A DNA stretch of 64,000 nt from Gymnopilus junonius (taxonomy: Eukaryota > Basidiomycota > Agaricomycetes > Agaricales > Galerinaceae): positions 169,875 through 233,874 of the forward strand of contig JADNYJ010000056.1 in assembly GCA_015501075.1 (NCBI GenBank). The letters are read 5' to 3'. Numbering within the stretch: position 1 is the first letter of the stretch; each line of letters begins with the position of its first letter. The notes below the pieces were generated by a model. It saw only the letters and a list, made by a program, of their open reading frames with translations. It was not told where the DNA came from and searched no databases. Both the position numbers and the translations under genes were made by a program. Shown here piece by piece: positions 51,991 to 64,000 of this stretch.

Positions 51991-53293
51991 TTAGAATACA
52001 TCAGGCGTATCAGAGATTTTGTAGATTATCTTCTCCGCGTGAATCTAACAAGGTAAATCCAAATCATTTTGTTGCAAAGTGTTCAAAATCGAAACTAAAT
52101 TAGCGTACCTTTCCGGACATCATGTATTCCATGCCATCCTGCACGCTCGCCAGGCCGTTTGGGAACACTTTGATAGCACCGAACTTCAACATATTTTTGG
52201 CCAGCATTTCTGATATCATGCTGTTGTACATGGTAGCGTTTTCGTAATGTTGAGGGTTACCTTTGAGCTGGATTGGATGTTCGACATCCTGTGGCAGCAG
52301 ATGACTATGAGCAAAGAAGACAATGTCATCTGATGAATAAATCGGACATACCTCCCCCCACATAGAGTACACGAGGATAAGTTCCGTCTTGACGCCTTTC
52401 TTCTTGCTTTCATAAGGAAGGACGGTGACAACGGTCCCGCCTGCTTTACTTAGAGATCCGCTTACTTGAACAGGAGTCATCCCGTCACTGATGCAATCAA
52501 CGGCCAGGCGCAATTTCCCTGCTGTAGCAGAAAATATTTTTTTCGGGGTCTTGGAGTCAGCGTAGTCCAAGACTTCTTCAGCGCCGAGTGACCGGACCAA
52601 CTCAAAATTTCTGGGTGAAGCAGTGGAAATGACACGCAGGCCGGACAATTTGGCGAATTGAACCGTATATTGGCCCATAGAAGACGACCCGGACCATATT
52701 AGGATATCTTCAGGGGTGGTAGCCGGTTGTAGGGGCGTCGGGAGATCCAATGTCTGGTATAGAGCCTGACAGGCCGCGTAGCAAGAGACACCAAGCTGTG
52801 CTGCGATCTCAAAAGGCACGTCAGGGGGGAGGGTAAACACCAGTGCTGGATCCGCGACCAAAAACTCAGCAAAAGCACCGTTTGGATTGATATCTTTAAA
52901 TGACGTGAGGACAAAGCGCGATCTACTAGTGAAGATCAAAAAATCTACATACTTCCACGGACTGCCCCTGCAACTCTTTGTCCCACCTTGCGCAACTCAG
53001 ATGGGATCGCAGAACCGAGCGCAACAACAGTTCCAGCAAAGTCTGAGCCCATGATGTTACCGGGTCGCTTGAATAAAGTGATCGACTTCCCTGTTTCATG
53101 GACGACCGTAAAAGTATCAGCAAATTGATGTGAGATGGGCAAAGCGGGCGTTACAATCTGTGTGATTCTGGGCGCAGGCTTCGACTTTGACGAGAATTTC
53201 GTTCGGACCTGGCGACGGAATGGGCAACCGCCTGAGTTCAAATTTTCCATCGCCAGTCGTCACAATGCAGCGCATGATTTTCTGCTCTTCCAT
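51991..53293 (-). CDS. Trans-acting enoyl reductase 2 (MDR family, TOXD/LovC-like)
   Basis: Paralogue of the gene at 12553-13851, about 350 residues, frame intact. Start MEEQKIMRC, then VTTGDGKFELRRLPIPSPG, VEACAQNHTD, GNIMGSDFAGTVVALGSA, INPNGAFAEFLVADPAL, ILIWSGSSSMGQYTVQFAKL, SLGAEEVLDYADSKTPKKIF, VDCISDGMTPVQVSGSLS, and a last exon IHAEKIIYKISDTPDVF. The absent zinc loop and the GSSSMG nucleotide-binding turn match trans-acting enoyl reductases. It is divergent from PKS2 with 871 bases between, a common arrangement for co-regulated pairs. It should reduce the enoyl intermediates carried by PKS2 or PKS1. The orientation relative to PKS differs from the left locus, where both genes point the same way. 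Confidence 0.9.
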
Positions 53294-54164
53294 AGTGGAG
53301 ATTGGTTGCCTAGATTCAGAATTCAGGTGCCCTGGTAGCCCAAGTCAGAGAGCACTGGATTGGAAGCAGGCGGGAAGATCGGATCGGGTAGATAGAATGA
53401 TAGATATTCGCAAGAGCCTGCGAAGAGAAAGTCTGCCTGCTTTTAAAATACCATTCGAGGTTACTGAGCGCGTGCCTTTTAATCAACGTGAGATCGGAGC
53501 TTCCACGGCTAAGTACTACACTGTTAAGTACGACGAATCAGGAAAAAACTGACATCGTTGGGTTGACGTGGATTTGCCCTCGGGTAGCAACTTTAAATAT
53601 CAGAGGTCCAAAAAAAGCGTTGCACCACCGCCGCTCACCCAGTTGGGAATAGATCAGGGATGGGGTTCACCACGCTAATGGGCCACTAGGGTCATGACCA
53701 AAATTATTGGAGGCTCGTGTTAAGAAATAAATGAATTCATACGCCAGTTGAATGGATGGCTCTTGATACTTACCTTTGGGCCGATGAGAACAAAAGATGA
53801 GTTCGTAAATGACCTCGTCTCGGCGTCAAATTTGATATTGATGGTCCAAAAGCAAGTCAAAAAATAGAACAATAAAAGGGAGGAGGGACCCCGGATTGCG
53901 TTACGTAACGCTGGTCAACAACGCGTCAACAACCGGGTCAGCCCGATTGAGTCGAACACTTTATTCCTTACCACGATCATAACTCTGATTGTCCGTCAAT
54001 TCACCCCTTACTGGGCCGGACTTGTACGAAACATTTCTGGGATACGTCTACTTGCCAACAATGGCTCGGAGCAAAGATTCTCTCAATAGATTCCGGCATA
54101 TAAGTATCTCCACGCGGAGTAGATTTATGACCAAAACCCTCGACATTGCTCACTGAGCTCAAGC
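53294..54164. promoter_or_regulatory. Divergent promoter of trans-ER2 and PKS2
   Basis: The left 360 bases match the trans-ER1 promoter and the right 390 bases match the PKS1 promoter; about 120 bases in between have no counterpart. A TATAAG box lies at 54099-54104, about 60 bases before the PKS2 ATG. Confidence 0.65.
53898..53911. promoter_or_regulatory. Palindrome GCGTTACGTAACGC upstream of PKS2
   Basis: The same perfect 14-base palindrome as at 11509-11522, about 254 bases before the PKS2 ATG. An ACGCGT word lies nearby, as in the other arm. Candidate bZIP site. Confidence 0.5.
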
Positions 54165-57100
54165 ATGTCGTCTCCCATTGCAATAGTAAGCTGTTCGACG
54201 CGTTCTGGTCGCCTGATGACCCATTTTCTCTTTCCAGGTGGGCGTGTCTGTCGAGCTACCAAGCGGTGGTTACTCCACAGAGAACTTGGACCATAAAACT
54301 TTCTTCGATTTTTGTTGTCGTCGGGTGAAGCGTACGAGGAAATACCGTCAGATAGGTTTAATGTTGAAGCGTGCGTCGCTTCTCTACGCTTTAGTTCTTC
54401 AGCGAAGCTGATCTTTTCTTCGTTGCTTCAGATGGAAGGGTCCTGGCGCTGGCAAGATTCACGTCAACAAGGCGCTTTTCTCAAGGACATTGATACTTTC
54501 GACAATGTTGAATTCGGTATCTCTTCCAAGGACGCGTCGACCATGGCGCCTGCTACTAGGAAGCTGCTTGAAAATGCTTTCCTGGCACTTCTCGATTCTG
54601 GGATCGACTACAGAATGAAGAACGTTGGTTGCTTCACCTCCGGCACTTCAATTGAAATGGGCAATGTTTCCGAGCCGGTGTGCATCATTTGAAATTTCCA
54701 TTGAATGTCGTTGTCTCACTAATTTCCAAAGGATGAATTTGAAGCGCGGGGTTCATTCGCCGGTTACCCTTCGATGATTGCCAACCGCCTCTCCAATCAT
54801 TTGGATCTCATCGGTCCTTCTGTCCCAATGGACACAGCGTGTAGCTCTACGCTCACGGCGATGCATATTGCCGTGCAAGCGATTGCAAATGGGGATTGTG
54901 AGGCAGCTGTAGTCGGAGGATGTCAATTAAACCATCGGTAAGTCTTTACTTGCGTAAAAGTGTTTTGTCTTTTGTCTAATTTTACATGTTTTTTTAGTTT
55001 CATCGACTGGATTACGTATAGCCAGGGATCATTGCTTGCTAAAGACGGCAAGTGCAAGCCTTTCGATAGTACTGCAGATGGGTATGTGTGCTCTTGGTGT
55101 TCTCACACCAACCCGGGGCAAGGCTGATGTTGTGATAGGTTTTCGAGAGCAGAAGGCTGCGCGGTTGTAGTTATCAAACCACTTGCGGATGCTATTCGAG
55201 ATCAAGATCATATTTACGCGACGGTATATGGTTTCCAAGGAATATTATTGGGTGTAGCTTAATTTGTGTTAGATACTCGGAACCGCTATCAATTCGACTG
55301 GCTCAGCTGCACCACCTGGAGCTCCAGTTGCCGAATCTCAACGTGATGCGATGGTGCAAGCCTTCCAACGTGCTGGTCGGAGCCCCCGCGAGGTCGACTA
55401 TGTCGAACTTCATGCAACAGGTAATTCTAAATCCATCTGACGTTTACGTGCAGTGCCTTTTCGTCTAACAACATTGCGATCAGGCACCGCGAAGGGAGAT
55501 CCCACGGAAGCTAATTGGGTAGGAGAGCACTTCCACAGGGAAGACGAGCTTGTGGTGGGAAGTGTGAAAGGCAATATTGGGTAAGTGTTTCCCATCTGCC
55601 AACTTGCAGGTTCGCTGAGTTTTTTTTCCCATAGCCATACGGAAATTGTAGCGTTCCTTGCGTCACTGTCGAAAGTGATCTCGATTTTCGACAAAGGGGT
55701 GATTCCTCCTCAAGTTAATATTCGTCATTTGAACCCAGGGATCAAGTGGGATGAGTATCGTCTCAGGGTTCCCTTGGAATCTACTCCTCTTTCCGTGCGG
55801 TCCAGTGATAAATCTCTGGTCTCGATTGCGGGATCTGGCATCGGCGGATCTAATGGACATGTTGTGTTGGAATCACCTCCGAGGCGCAAGCCGCTTGTGA
55901 ATGGTGCGAGTGTTGGCCTGAATTCGCGAGGCCCTCTCCTGATTATGACCGGCGGGCTTTCCGCACGAGCCGCTACATCGATTTCTGAAAGTATTCAAAG
56001 CAGTTTTGGAAATTATGTGTCAGACCTGCCGGGGCTTTCGACTGTGCTTGGGCGACGCTCGAAACAAGCTACGTATAGGTCTTTCGCCATCGCTGGTGTC
56101 AATGAGACCACGATCTCTGGATTTCCTCCCCAGAACATTCCCGCGGATTATTAATTCGCTGATCTATGTGTTCTCCGGACAAGGACCGCAGCACAAGGAC
56201 AGTAAGCATATTTCATTCCTTGTACTTTTATATCGAATTCTAATGTCATGTATAGTGGGTCGAGAATTATTCGAAAAATTCCCTGTCTTCCGCGAGAGTA
56301 TCGTTGAGATGGACGATGTATTCCGCCGAGTGACTGGTCAATCCATCATCAGCGACTATGGTCTTTTCGACGAGTCCTCTGCGCCAGGTTTGCCAGAGAT
56401 CTGGCCTATCGCCCTCGTGTTGCCGTCGGTTGCGATTTTCCAGATTGCGCTCTTCGACCTTCTGGTTAGCTTGGGCATGAAGCCTGATGCCATTGTTGGC
56501 CACTCTGCTGGTGAGACCGCGGTCCTGTATGCTTCAGGAGCTGCGTCGAAAGCCATGGCTGTCGAACTGGCAATTATTCGAGGGCAGTCGTTTACGGCAA
56601 TTGAGAAGCTTGGAGGCACTATGGCGGCTGTGTCATGCACACCCGAGGTGATGGACGAAATTCTAGTCCAGTATCGCAGGGAGCACGAAGACGCCCTTGT
56701 TGAACTTGCCTGCTTCAATTCTCCTTCTGCAGTCGCCATTGCAGGAGAAGAGGTTGCCGTTGATGCTATTGTTGCTTTGGCGGATGGTCGAGGATTCTTT
56801 GCACGCAAGATCCGGACCAAGGTTCCATTCCATTCGTCGATGATGGAGAAAGCGAAGGCTGAGTACACTGCTGCTTTGGACGACTTATTCAGACGTTATC
56901 CTGGTCCTCACGTCCCTAAGGTCGCCACATATTCCACCCTCACTGGGGAACTGTACGAAGGCAGCTTCGACGCAGACTATTTCTGGAGCAACACGCGTTC
57001 GCCAGTGCGTTTCACTCAGACGATGGAGGTAATCCGGGCTGCCCATCCAAGTTCCACCTTTGTCGAGTTCGCTCCTCACCCAGTCCTTTCTTCTTACGTC

Positions 57101-60100
57101 GTCAGCATGGCGTCGGAGACATCGACGGTCCTTCATTCGGTGCTGCGTCCCAAGAGAGGTGGGCGATCGACAGAGCATTTGGATATTCTACGTCTTTGCG
57201 GAAAGGTCACTGTTGCTGGCCATAACTGCGTCGATTTCGTGGCTCTCAATGGGCGCACATGCTCAGATTTCAAGCTGGCCTTACCGGCCTATCCGTTTGT
57301 CAAGAAGAGGTACCCGCTTTATCCAGATACGGCAGGCGTGCAGAAGCAGATGGAGGCTACTCGCGGCCCCCTGAACCATGCATACCTTCGTATGAACAAG
57401 GATTCGCACCCAACGCTGGCGGAACATATTATCAGAGGGGAACCCATCATGCCAGCTGCTGGTTTCCTTGAGATGGTAAGCTAATATTCCTATCTCGCTA
57501 GGTTCGGAAATACCATTTCTAACGATATCGTTTTATCAGGCGTTTGAATTTGGCGCGTCGACTCTGATGAACGTCAACCTGCGTTCTATCTTGTCTCTAT
57601 CGTCTGAGAAACCAGTCAAGGTGGATATCCAGCTCGATGGAGCATACTGGACTGTTAAGTCTATTCCGAGCACCAAGTCACGCAAGGATGCATCTTCCAA
57701 TGTCAGTCTCTCTCTTTTGAACTTTTATTCGTTAGGGTTCCACGGCTCATTCTTTCATTGTAGACTGGCCGGTTGCACGCAGATGGGTATTTGTCGTTCG
57801 AGACGCCTCATGCCGTCTCTGCTTTGGATATCGAGGCTGTCAGGAACAGGTGCCCAGGACACATCGGATCTGGTGAGCTTTCTCCACTTTTGTTTGTGCA
57901 GGTCGTTTCTAACTTCGAGTCCAAAGGTTTCTACCCCTCTCTGTCATATTTCTCGGCCTATGGGACTCATTTCCAGAGGGTCACGAACATGTATTACAGC
58001 GTCAACGAGGCCCTTGCATCGATCAAAGGCACTGATGCCTTCTTGGCCAGGTAAGAGGTTGTTTTCGTCAATTTCATCACGAGACTCAAATTTTATTAGT
58101 GATGGGAAGTACAACCTCCACCCTGCTATCTTGGACGCTTGCATTCAGATGACTGCGTACAAGCCTTTCCATGGCGACTACGATCCAAACGTTTACTACT
58201 TGCCTGCGCATGTGGACGCCATCATTGCTCACCAGCCGTTGAAAGTGAATTATTTCCCTGCACACATTTACGCTCACATTGAGCTTAAGCAATGGAAACC
58301 TGGTGAGAAGAACTTTGGTTTCGCCTCTGCTCCTAATTAATCTTCATGTTCAGATGGCATGGTGTACGATATTTGCCTCGTTGACGACTCGGGTGTTCGT
58401 CTGTGCACCTTTGCTGGATTGGAGGTCGCGAAGCACCACATTACTCCTGTAACTGACGCCGCTCGACCTCTGCAAATTGCCTTCCAGCCCGCGTTCCAAT
58501 CAGAACGTCCCAAGCCGACCACCGCTTGTACGGCTGTAGATCACTCCGATCTCTATGCCACTTTGGACAAGATGTCATTCGAATGAAGATGAGCGCAAAG
58601 ACCGGTCAATACGAAGTAAGATGAACCTATCATCTGATTCTATGGTGTACTGATGAATAACACTTGTGTAGGCCGTCTCCTCCTGCCTTTGGACAGACGA
58701 AAGACTGGCTCCTTATCTTGAGCTTTTGGCACAGACAAGGCATGTTCATCTACAGTCAGTGTAAGGATCACTCGCTGACGATGTCTCAGAAGGTTTCGTC
58801 TTCGGAAGGTCCACAATTTGAACAAGCTATCACCTATAGCATGACTTCGTTGCGCGACGCCCTCAAACATATCAGCGTTTCTGGCACCAAGGTCGTCGAA
58901 GTTCTCATTGCTAGCAATGGTATGCTCACTCTCCTGCGTGTGCTTGCTGTCACCTTACCTCTCGTTTTCCAGTAAAATCCGACTTCTTCCGAGTCAGCAT
59001 TGAGGAAATTTTCCGCGAATTCTCGACCTTGCACGTCAATCTTTTCATCGACAACAAGCACCCGGCGCAGACACTTCCGACTGTGGCATCAGGAATGGTT
59101 CGAAACATCAGTGTAAAAGTAGGCGACAACTCATCCGCCATTGAAGATCAACTTTTCGACGTTGCTCTCTTCTTCAATATCGCTGACGACAAGGCCAACC
59201 CTCAACAAATCGTCGAGACCGCGAACAGGCTGCTTCTGCCTGGAGGCACGTTCATCGTTGCGGAAAGGAATCTGGAAGCCTGGGAATCCATGGCTCTCGG
59301 GACTGTGTGGTATAATGCCGCATTCGGTAGTCCTTCATCAGAGGACACGTACCGTCTCTCGTCGTACTTGGAATCTTTGGCCAAGTTTACGGTTCAGCGT
59401 GTGCATAATTCAGAAGACGCGGACCCTTTCCACTTCTGCATCGATGCACAGAAGAAGACCTGGTCCAACTTGGAATCACCAGACGAAGCGTTGGTTGACC
59501 CTATAGACTCATTCGTCTACGAGTACTCGTTCGGCAACGAGCTCGATCTGCAGTGGGAGCTGTCTGGTTTAAATTCCACCCAGTACATTGACATCTGGAT
59601 CACTGCGACGGAGGGAAGAGATGGAAGTGCAGCGCAGGGCTTTGTGCGTGCATTGCGAAGGGAATATGTATCGTGGACGATCCGGCTGGTGGTATTCCCT
59701 GAATCTTACGATGAGGATATGCGTCAAGAGTTCCTTGACCATTTGTCTACGGAATTGCGTCTTGAGCAGGACATTCTAGTCTCACCCGAAGACCAGAATA
59801 TGCTTATGGTGCCCCGCATTGCCCCCGTTGCTGAGGTTAATGCTTCGACAGCGACGAAGCTACACGGCCTCCCGACCTCGCTTCCTCCTTACCATGTACT
59901 GTTGCGTCCTATCTCCTTTTCGAAGCAAGGCGCTGTAACTGGGCTTCTGGCGACTGTCGTCGATGCACAATCTACAACCCTTCATGATGGTCAAATTGTT
60001 GTGGCCTTGGTCGATGCACCGATTGAAGAGACGATGGTGGTCGATGTGGCCTGCTTGAGCCAGCTTCCTTCGGAATTCACTCAAGCTGCAGATTCAATTT

Positions 60101-63100
60101 CTGCTCTCATTCCTGGTTTCGTCACTGCTGTCTTAGCTCCGGGCCTGAGCGCATTCAATCGTTCGGACCGTCTCAAACTCGCCCGCATCCTCGTCACTCA
60201 TGCAGACACTGTGACCGGGTTCAACGTGGCGAAGGTCTATGCGAAGAATGGCCTGCAGGTCGTGAAAGTCAATAATGACGCCAGCCTACACGACATCGCC
60301 AAGCTTAATGGCGAACCATTTGATCTCATCGTTTCTGGATACACAGATCTCCCTTATGTCCAGGTGTTGAAGACGCTCTTAGAGCCAAGACGAGGAAAGC
60401 TTTTCTCGTGGAATGATGCTGACACTGGCTTGCCTAGTATTCTCCATCGTGACCCCTGCTCTATTGCGGACGCCTTACGATGCTCCTTTAGTATGATTGG
60501 AGGCGACTTGGAGTCTTTCCGTCTCCCCGTCAACATGCAAGCTACCAAGCGAGGCCGAGATGTCGAAGTCGAGCGTCCTGTTAAATCTTCCAACGAAGCG
60601 TCTTTCAATCCGGATAAGGCATATCTTATTCTGGGGGGTATAGGAACAATTGGAGTTCATTTAGCGTTATATATGTATCAGGTATGTTTTGTGGCTCAGC
60701 GTGGAAATCACTACTGATTGGTTTGGGCTGCTTCTAGAGAGGTGCTAGGCATATTGTGCTAACCTCCCGGTCAGGAAGAAAGAGCCTTGACAGCACCAGC
60801 AATGTGGTTGTGCGACGGATGATTAAATACCTGGAGGCCAAGGACGACCTCCGCCTTTCTCTCGTCGCCGTCGATGCCACCGACGTTGCCAGTACGACGG
60901 CACTTTTGAATACGCTAGGAACGACTCAGGTCGGCGGCTGCATATTCTTGACTGCTGTGTTATCGGATGGCATTTTCCGTCATCTCACTGAGAGCGATTT
61001 CTCTCGTGTCTTTTCAGCAAAGCTGGATGCCTTTGCGGTCACCAAAGAGGTGTTTGATTTTCAATCAATGGACTTCGTTGTTTCCTTCACGTCGGTGTCA
61101 GGGCTGTTTGGATTTGGTGGCCAAACGAACTACGGGGCGTAAGTTGCTGGTTCTTTTCTTGTTCAACTTTCATTGACCTCTTTCTCGCAGTGCGAACACA
61201 GCCCTGGAGGCATTGACCTCTGAACTTCCCAATGGGTTCTCGTTCGTCTGCCCTGGGGTTCTCGATTCGACTTTGGTGCTTGCCGGTACTGGAGAAGCGA
61301 ATGAATCTCGACTCGGCTCCCTTATTCCTTGGGCTGTACCTGCGGAAGGTGAACAATTTTCCTGATTGCAATCTAAATCATGGCTCATTTTACGTCTATA
61401 AGACATGATCAAATGGTTTGAGGACTCGATGTTCCGATTCCAGAAGGGACAGCGCACTGTTCGATACGTCTGTGACTTGAACTGGGAGGTGATGGACAGG
61501 ACTCTGGGTATGCCTCGCCTGGGCAAACATTTGTTGCCCAACCAGGCCCTCGAGACGGCCTCTGACCTGGACGACGCGGCGCACATGTCGAGGATTGTGA
61601 GGAATGTGCTGGATATCCCGGAAGCGGACTTCTCGCTTGACGTTCCTCTCACTGCCTATGGGATTGACTCGCTCTCTGCATCTCGTATTTCCTTCTTGTT
61701 GCGTCCATATGTTCAAGCCACGCAGATCCAGTTGCTCGCCGATGTCTCGCTGGCCGACCTCCTCCGATCCTCGGAAGGTGAATCCTCTGCGCCTTCTGAA
61801 AGTCAGCCAGTTTCAAAGCCTGTGTCAACTCCCAAAAAGAAGGCCGAGTTTATGAGCGACATGCTCTCGAAGTACAGCGCCGATATGAACGTGGACTCCG
61901 CGGAAACTTGTGCTTTATCTTCGATGTCCCAGTCCGACAAGGACATCATCCTTGTCACTGGAACGACGGGCACCCTTGGGTCAAACATCCTTTCCCAACT
62001 TCTCCAAAATGATGACGTGGAACTCGTCTACGCTCTCAATCGTCCTTCGAAGGCCGGCACCTCGACGTTACAGCGCCAGAAAGATATTTTCGCCACCCAA
62101 GGCCTTCCTTTGTCTCTTCTTGACTCCTCAAAGCTCGTGCTTCTGGAGGGTGACTTGAGAGTCGATAACTTCAACCTCCCACACGACGTCGCGAACAAGG
62201 CATGTTTTATCTGTTACTCAAAGTCAATATGCATACTTACATTATATTTTCTACAGCTTCTCTCCTCTGTCACCCGCATTATCCACAATGGTAAGGGTAA
62301 TCTTTTGGAATATCCCATGTATGGTAGCTCATTTTGTTTCAGCTTGGAAGGTGGATTTGCAACATCCTTAGTGGACTATGAAGACTTGATTCAGGGCAGT
62401 CGTAAGCTGCTCGACTTCGCCAAGCAGTCGCACCTTGCCGTCAAGCCGTCTCTCTCCTACATCAGCACGATCGGCGTCTTCCAACGTATGCAACTCTAGT
62501 CTTCGTGGCATTCTCGTCTTAACATCTTTCCAGATCCTAAGGAATATTCTTCCGAAGAGTACGCACCTGAAGCACCCATCGTGGACCCGAAGATATCTAT
62601 TCAGACGGGATACATCGAGTCGAAGTGGGTGGCTGAACGCCTCTTCCAACTTGCGTCGGAAAATTACGGTCTGAAGACGAACGTTGTTCGTGTTGGACTG
62701 TTGAGCGGTGGATCCAATGGTTGCTGGGACCCTTCTCAATGGTTCCCAGCTATTGCGCAGTCGGCGTCGTACTTGGGATGCCTTCCGGATGGAGAAGACG
62801 TGAGTTGTTCAGGCTATTGTTTGATTCCCTTCCTAACCCTTAATTCTGCTGTAGTTGATCTCCTGGATTCCAGTGGACCTCGCTGCGGCTGCCATCGTGG
62901 ACATGCGCCGTGCTGAGAACCAAACTCTTCACCTCGTGCATCCCAAACCGGTCAAATGGAACACTGTCATGAAGGCCCTTGCCACCTCTCTCGGCGTCCC
63001 TCTCGTGCCTTACGTCGAGTGGTTCGCCCGCCTCGAAAGCTCCTCAAACGACGCGGATGAGAAGACTTCTGGACGTCAAGCAGAGCACAGTCGCGCTGCA

Positions 63101-63303
63101 TTAAGGATGACCCACTTCTATCGCATTGCCCTTAGTGCTTCCTCTATCAAACGGAGAGCATGGGTCTGCTCGCTAAGGTCGTCACCGACAATGCTTTGAA
63201 TGCGTCGCCTTCGTTGCGAAGTGAGGATGTCCAGCCTCTCGGCGAGCATGACGTCGAAAAATGGGTTGCTTATTGGAAAGAGATCGGGTTCTTGCCAGCA
63301 TAA
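54165..63303 (+). CDS. PKS2: highly reducing polyketide synthase with terminal thioester reductase
   Basis: Near-identical to PKS1 with the same exon layout. KS cysteine codon at 54840 (DTACSST); AT serine near 56505 (GHSAGET); DH histidine near 57424 and aspartate near 58130; degenerate methyltransferase region about 58680-59300; ER-like region without NADPH motif about 59850-60560; KR 60600-61270 with TNYGAAN near 61130; ACP serine near 61670; thioester reductase 61930-63303 with NAD motif near 61955 and GYIESKW near 62610. The end WKEIGFLPA and stop at 63301 are in frame here. Single-base losses relative to PKS1 occur near 54310 (T6 to T5), 54472, 56122, 56136, 58575 (creating a stop after DKMSFE), 58710, 58731 and 63142, with a 2-base loss near 58608. 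Read literally the gene is broken in KS, AT and the DH/MT linker. Domain content is sure; coding status is not. Confidence 0.92.
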
Positions 63304-64000
63304 AGGTCACCACGCAAGTACCTTCACTGTATTTTAATTTCCCCTCTTTCGACACTCTCTTACCTCTATTTCTTTATAATACTGTTGGCGCCTGAGACCC
63401 TAATTCAGAGCCACGTCGTCATCCTCACCACTTGTAGCCTTTTCTGATGTGTCATAGCCCATCCATCCGTATCGTAGAGTCTTCGTATTTTGTCTGCATC
63501 TTATCCTTATTGCCGCCTTCCTATCGTTACTTATCCATTTCATTTACATACAATTACATCCCTAGATGTCGCTAGTTTTTCAATGCAATGGCCTTGTTCA
63601 GGTCCTATTATTAAGTCGAGTGTGATAAATACATTTACTTGACATTGAGTCAGCATTTCGAGCCAGCGGAGACGAAGTCAGCGGGAACATGCAAGGTGGT
63701 GGTGTAATCTGACTTGCCGCTTGAATCGTGAAATTCGGTCAGACTTATTTATGAATGTATCTTCCTCCGGGCATATCTGGCGCTGACGTTCCATATGAGC
63801 CTATATTCTTTTTCAAACCATCTTTGAAGGGCCTCCAGAAGAAAACTGAGCTGGAGTTTTGCTCTGGAGGTCTGTCAGATTACTCCGAAAGAGTCGCCTC
63901 CGCTTCAAATATCTGTAAACATGACGGAAGCGACTCTCGACGAATCAACGTCGACCTTAAATTTGTCCTGGTCAAATGATACATCTTGACATACGCCACA
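63304..64000. other. 3' flank of PKS2, no complete gene
   Basis: Up to about 63710 it is homologous to the PKS1 3' flank and ies6 end. Beyond that, sequence is unique; a 74-codon plus-strand frame at 63755-63979 is not recognised. Confidence 0.5.
63636..63710 (-). pseudogene. Decayed 3' end of ies6 left by the duplication
   Basis: 63636-63663 aligns to the reverse complement of the last ies6 exon (shared ACTTGAC, ATTGAGT, CGAG) with substitutions and a one-base deletion. The next bases match the end of the last ies6 intron (AGCGGGAACA). No earlier ies6 exon follows, so the copied segment ended inside that intron. Confidence 0.7.

Larger units (their letters stand above)
51082..53655 (+). repeat. 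Direct-repeat block A, right copy (seven-helix 3' end plus trans-ER2)
   Basis: The counterpart of 11778-14160 in the same orientation. Here the seven-helix gene is complete, so this copy keeps the ancestral left side of the block. Confidence 0.75.
53774..63710. repeat. Right arm of the large inverted repeat (PKS2 arm)
   Basis: The reverse-complement counterpart of 1720-11644. It ends on the right in a decayed copy of the last ies6 exon and part of its intron, showing that the copied segment came from next to ies6. Confidence 0.9.

Noticed and set aside
57873..57901. Intron-like GTGAGC...TGTGCAG inside the DH exon of PKS2 (and the same site in PKS1)
   Set aside because: It is only 29 bases long, removal would break the frame, and reading through keeps the DH frame open.
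63755..63979. A 74-codon frame at the right edge
   Set aside because: No recognisable domain; may belong to a gene beyond the window but cannot be supported here.

Overview
The window looks like nuclear DNA of an agaricomycete (mushroom-forming basidiomycete). Genes are packed on both strands and interrupted by many GT-AG introns of about 45-70 bases. The set includes F-box/LRR proteins, a LysM protein and a multi-copy seven-helix membrane family of a type I know only from Agaricomycetes. I saw no rRNA, tRNA or CRISPR.

Layout, left to right. 0-2 kb: broken F-box gene running off the edge, then the INO80 subunit gene ies6. 2.1-11.3 kb: PKS1, a highly reducing polyketide synthase (KS-AT-DH-degenerate MT-degenerate ER-KR-ACP-thioester reductase) on the minus strand. 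11.8-13.9 kb: remnant of a seven-helix gene, then trans-enoyl reductase 1. 16.2-21.1 kb: housekeeping genes (IND1-type Fe-S carrier, AIF/FSP1-like oxidoreductase, TatD nuclease). 21.7-29.7 kb: two intact seven-helix genes, a 777-bp TIR transposon with a decayed transposase, and an orphan membrane protein. 32-38.2 kb: two-LysM secreted protein, YIF1 and a second F-box gene. 41.1-63.3 kb: a compact biosynthetic block of P450, MFS exporter, flavin-dependent halogenase, seven-helix gene, trans-enoyl reductase 2 and PKS2.

The most interesting object is this polyketide locus. PKS1 and PKS2 lie in arms of an inverted repeat of about 10 kb that enclose the other genes. Both PKSs have a degenerate ER region, so the paired MDR enzymes are the likely trans-acting enoyl reductases. 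The terminal reductase would release an aldehyde or alcohol. Halogenase, P450 and MFS would chlorinate or brominate, oxidise and export the product. I do not recognise this gene combination as a described pathway.

The duplication is not a simple mirror. The enoyl reductase block is a direct repeat while the PKS block is inverted. A decayed 3' end of ies6 beyond PKS2 and a decayed seven-helix fragment beside PKS1 mark two breakpoints that point in opposite directions. Both PKS copies carry scattered single-base frame breaks, mostly at different sites, although their exons are far better conserved than their introns. This suggests either assembly error in a near-identical repeat or very recent decay.
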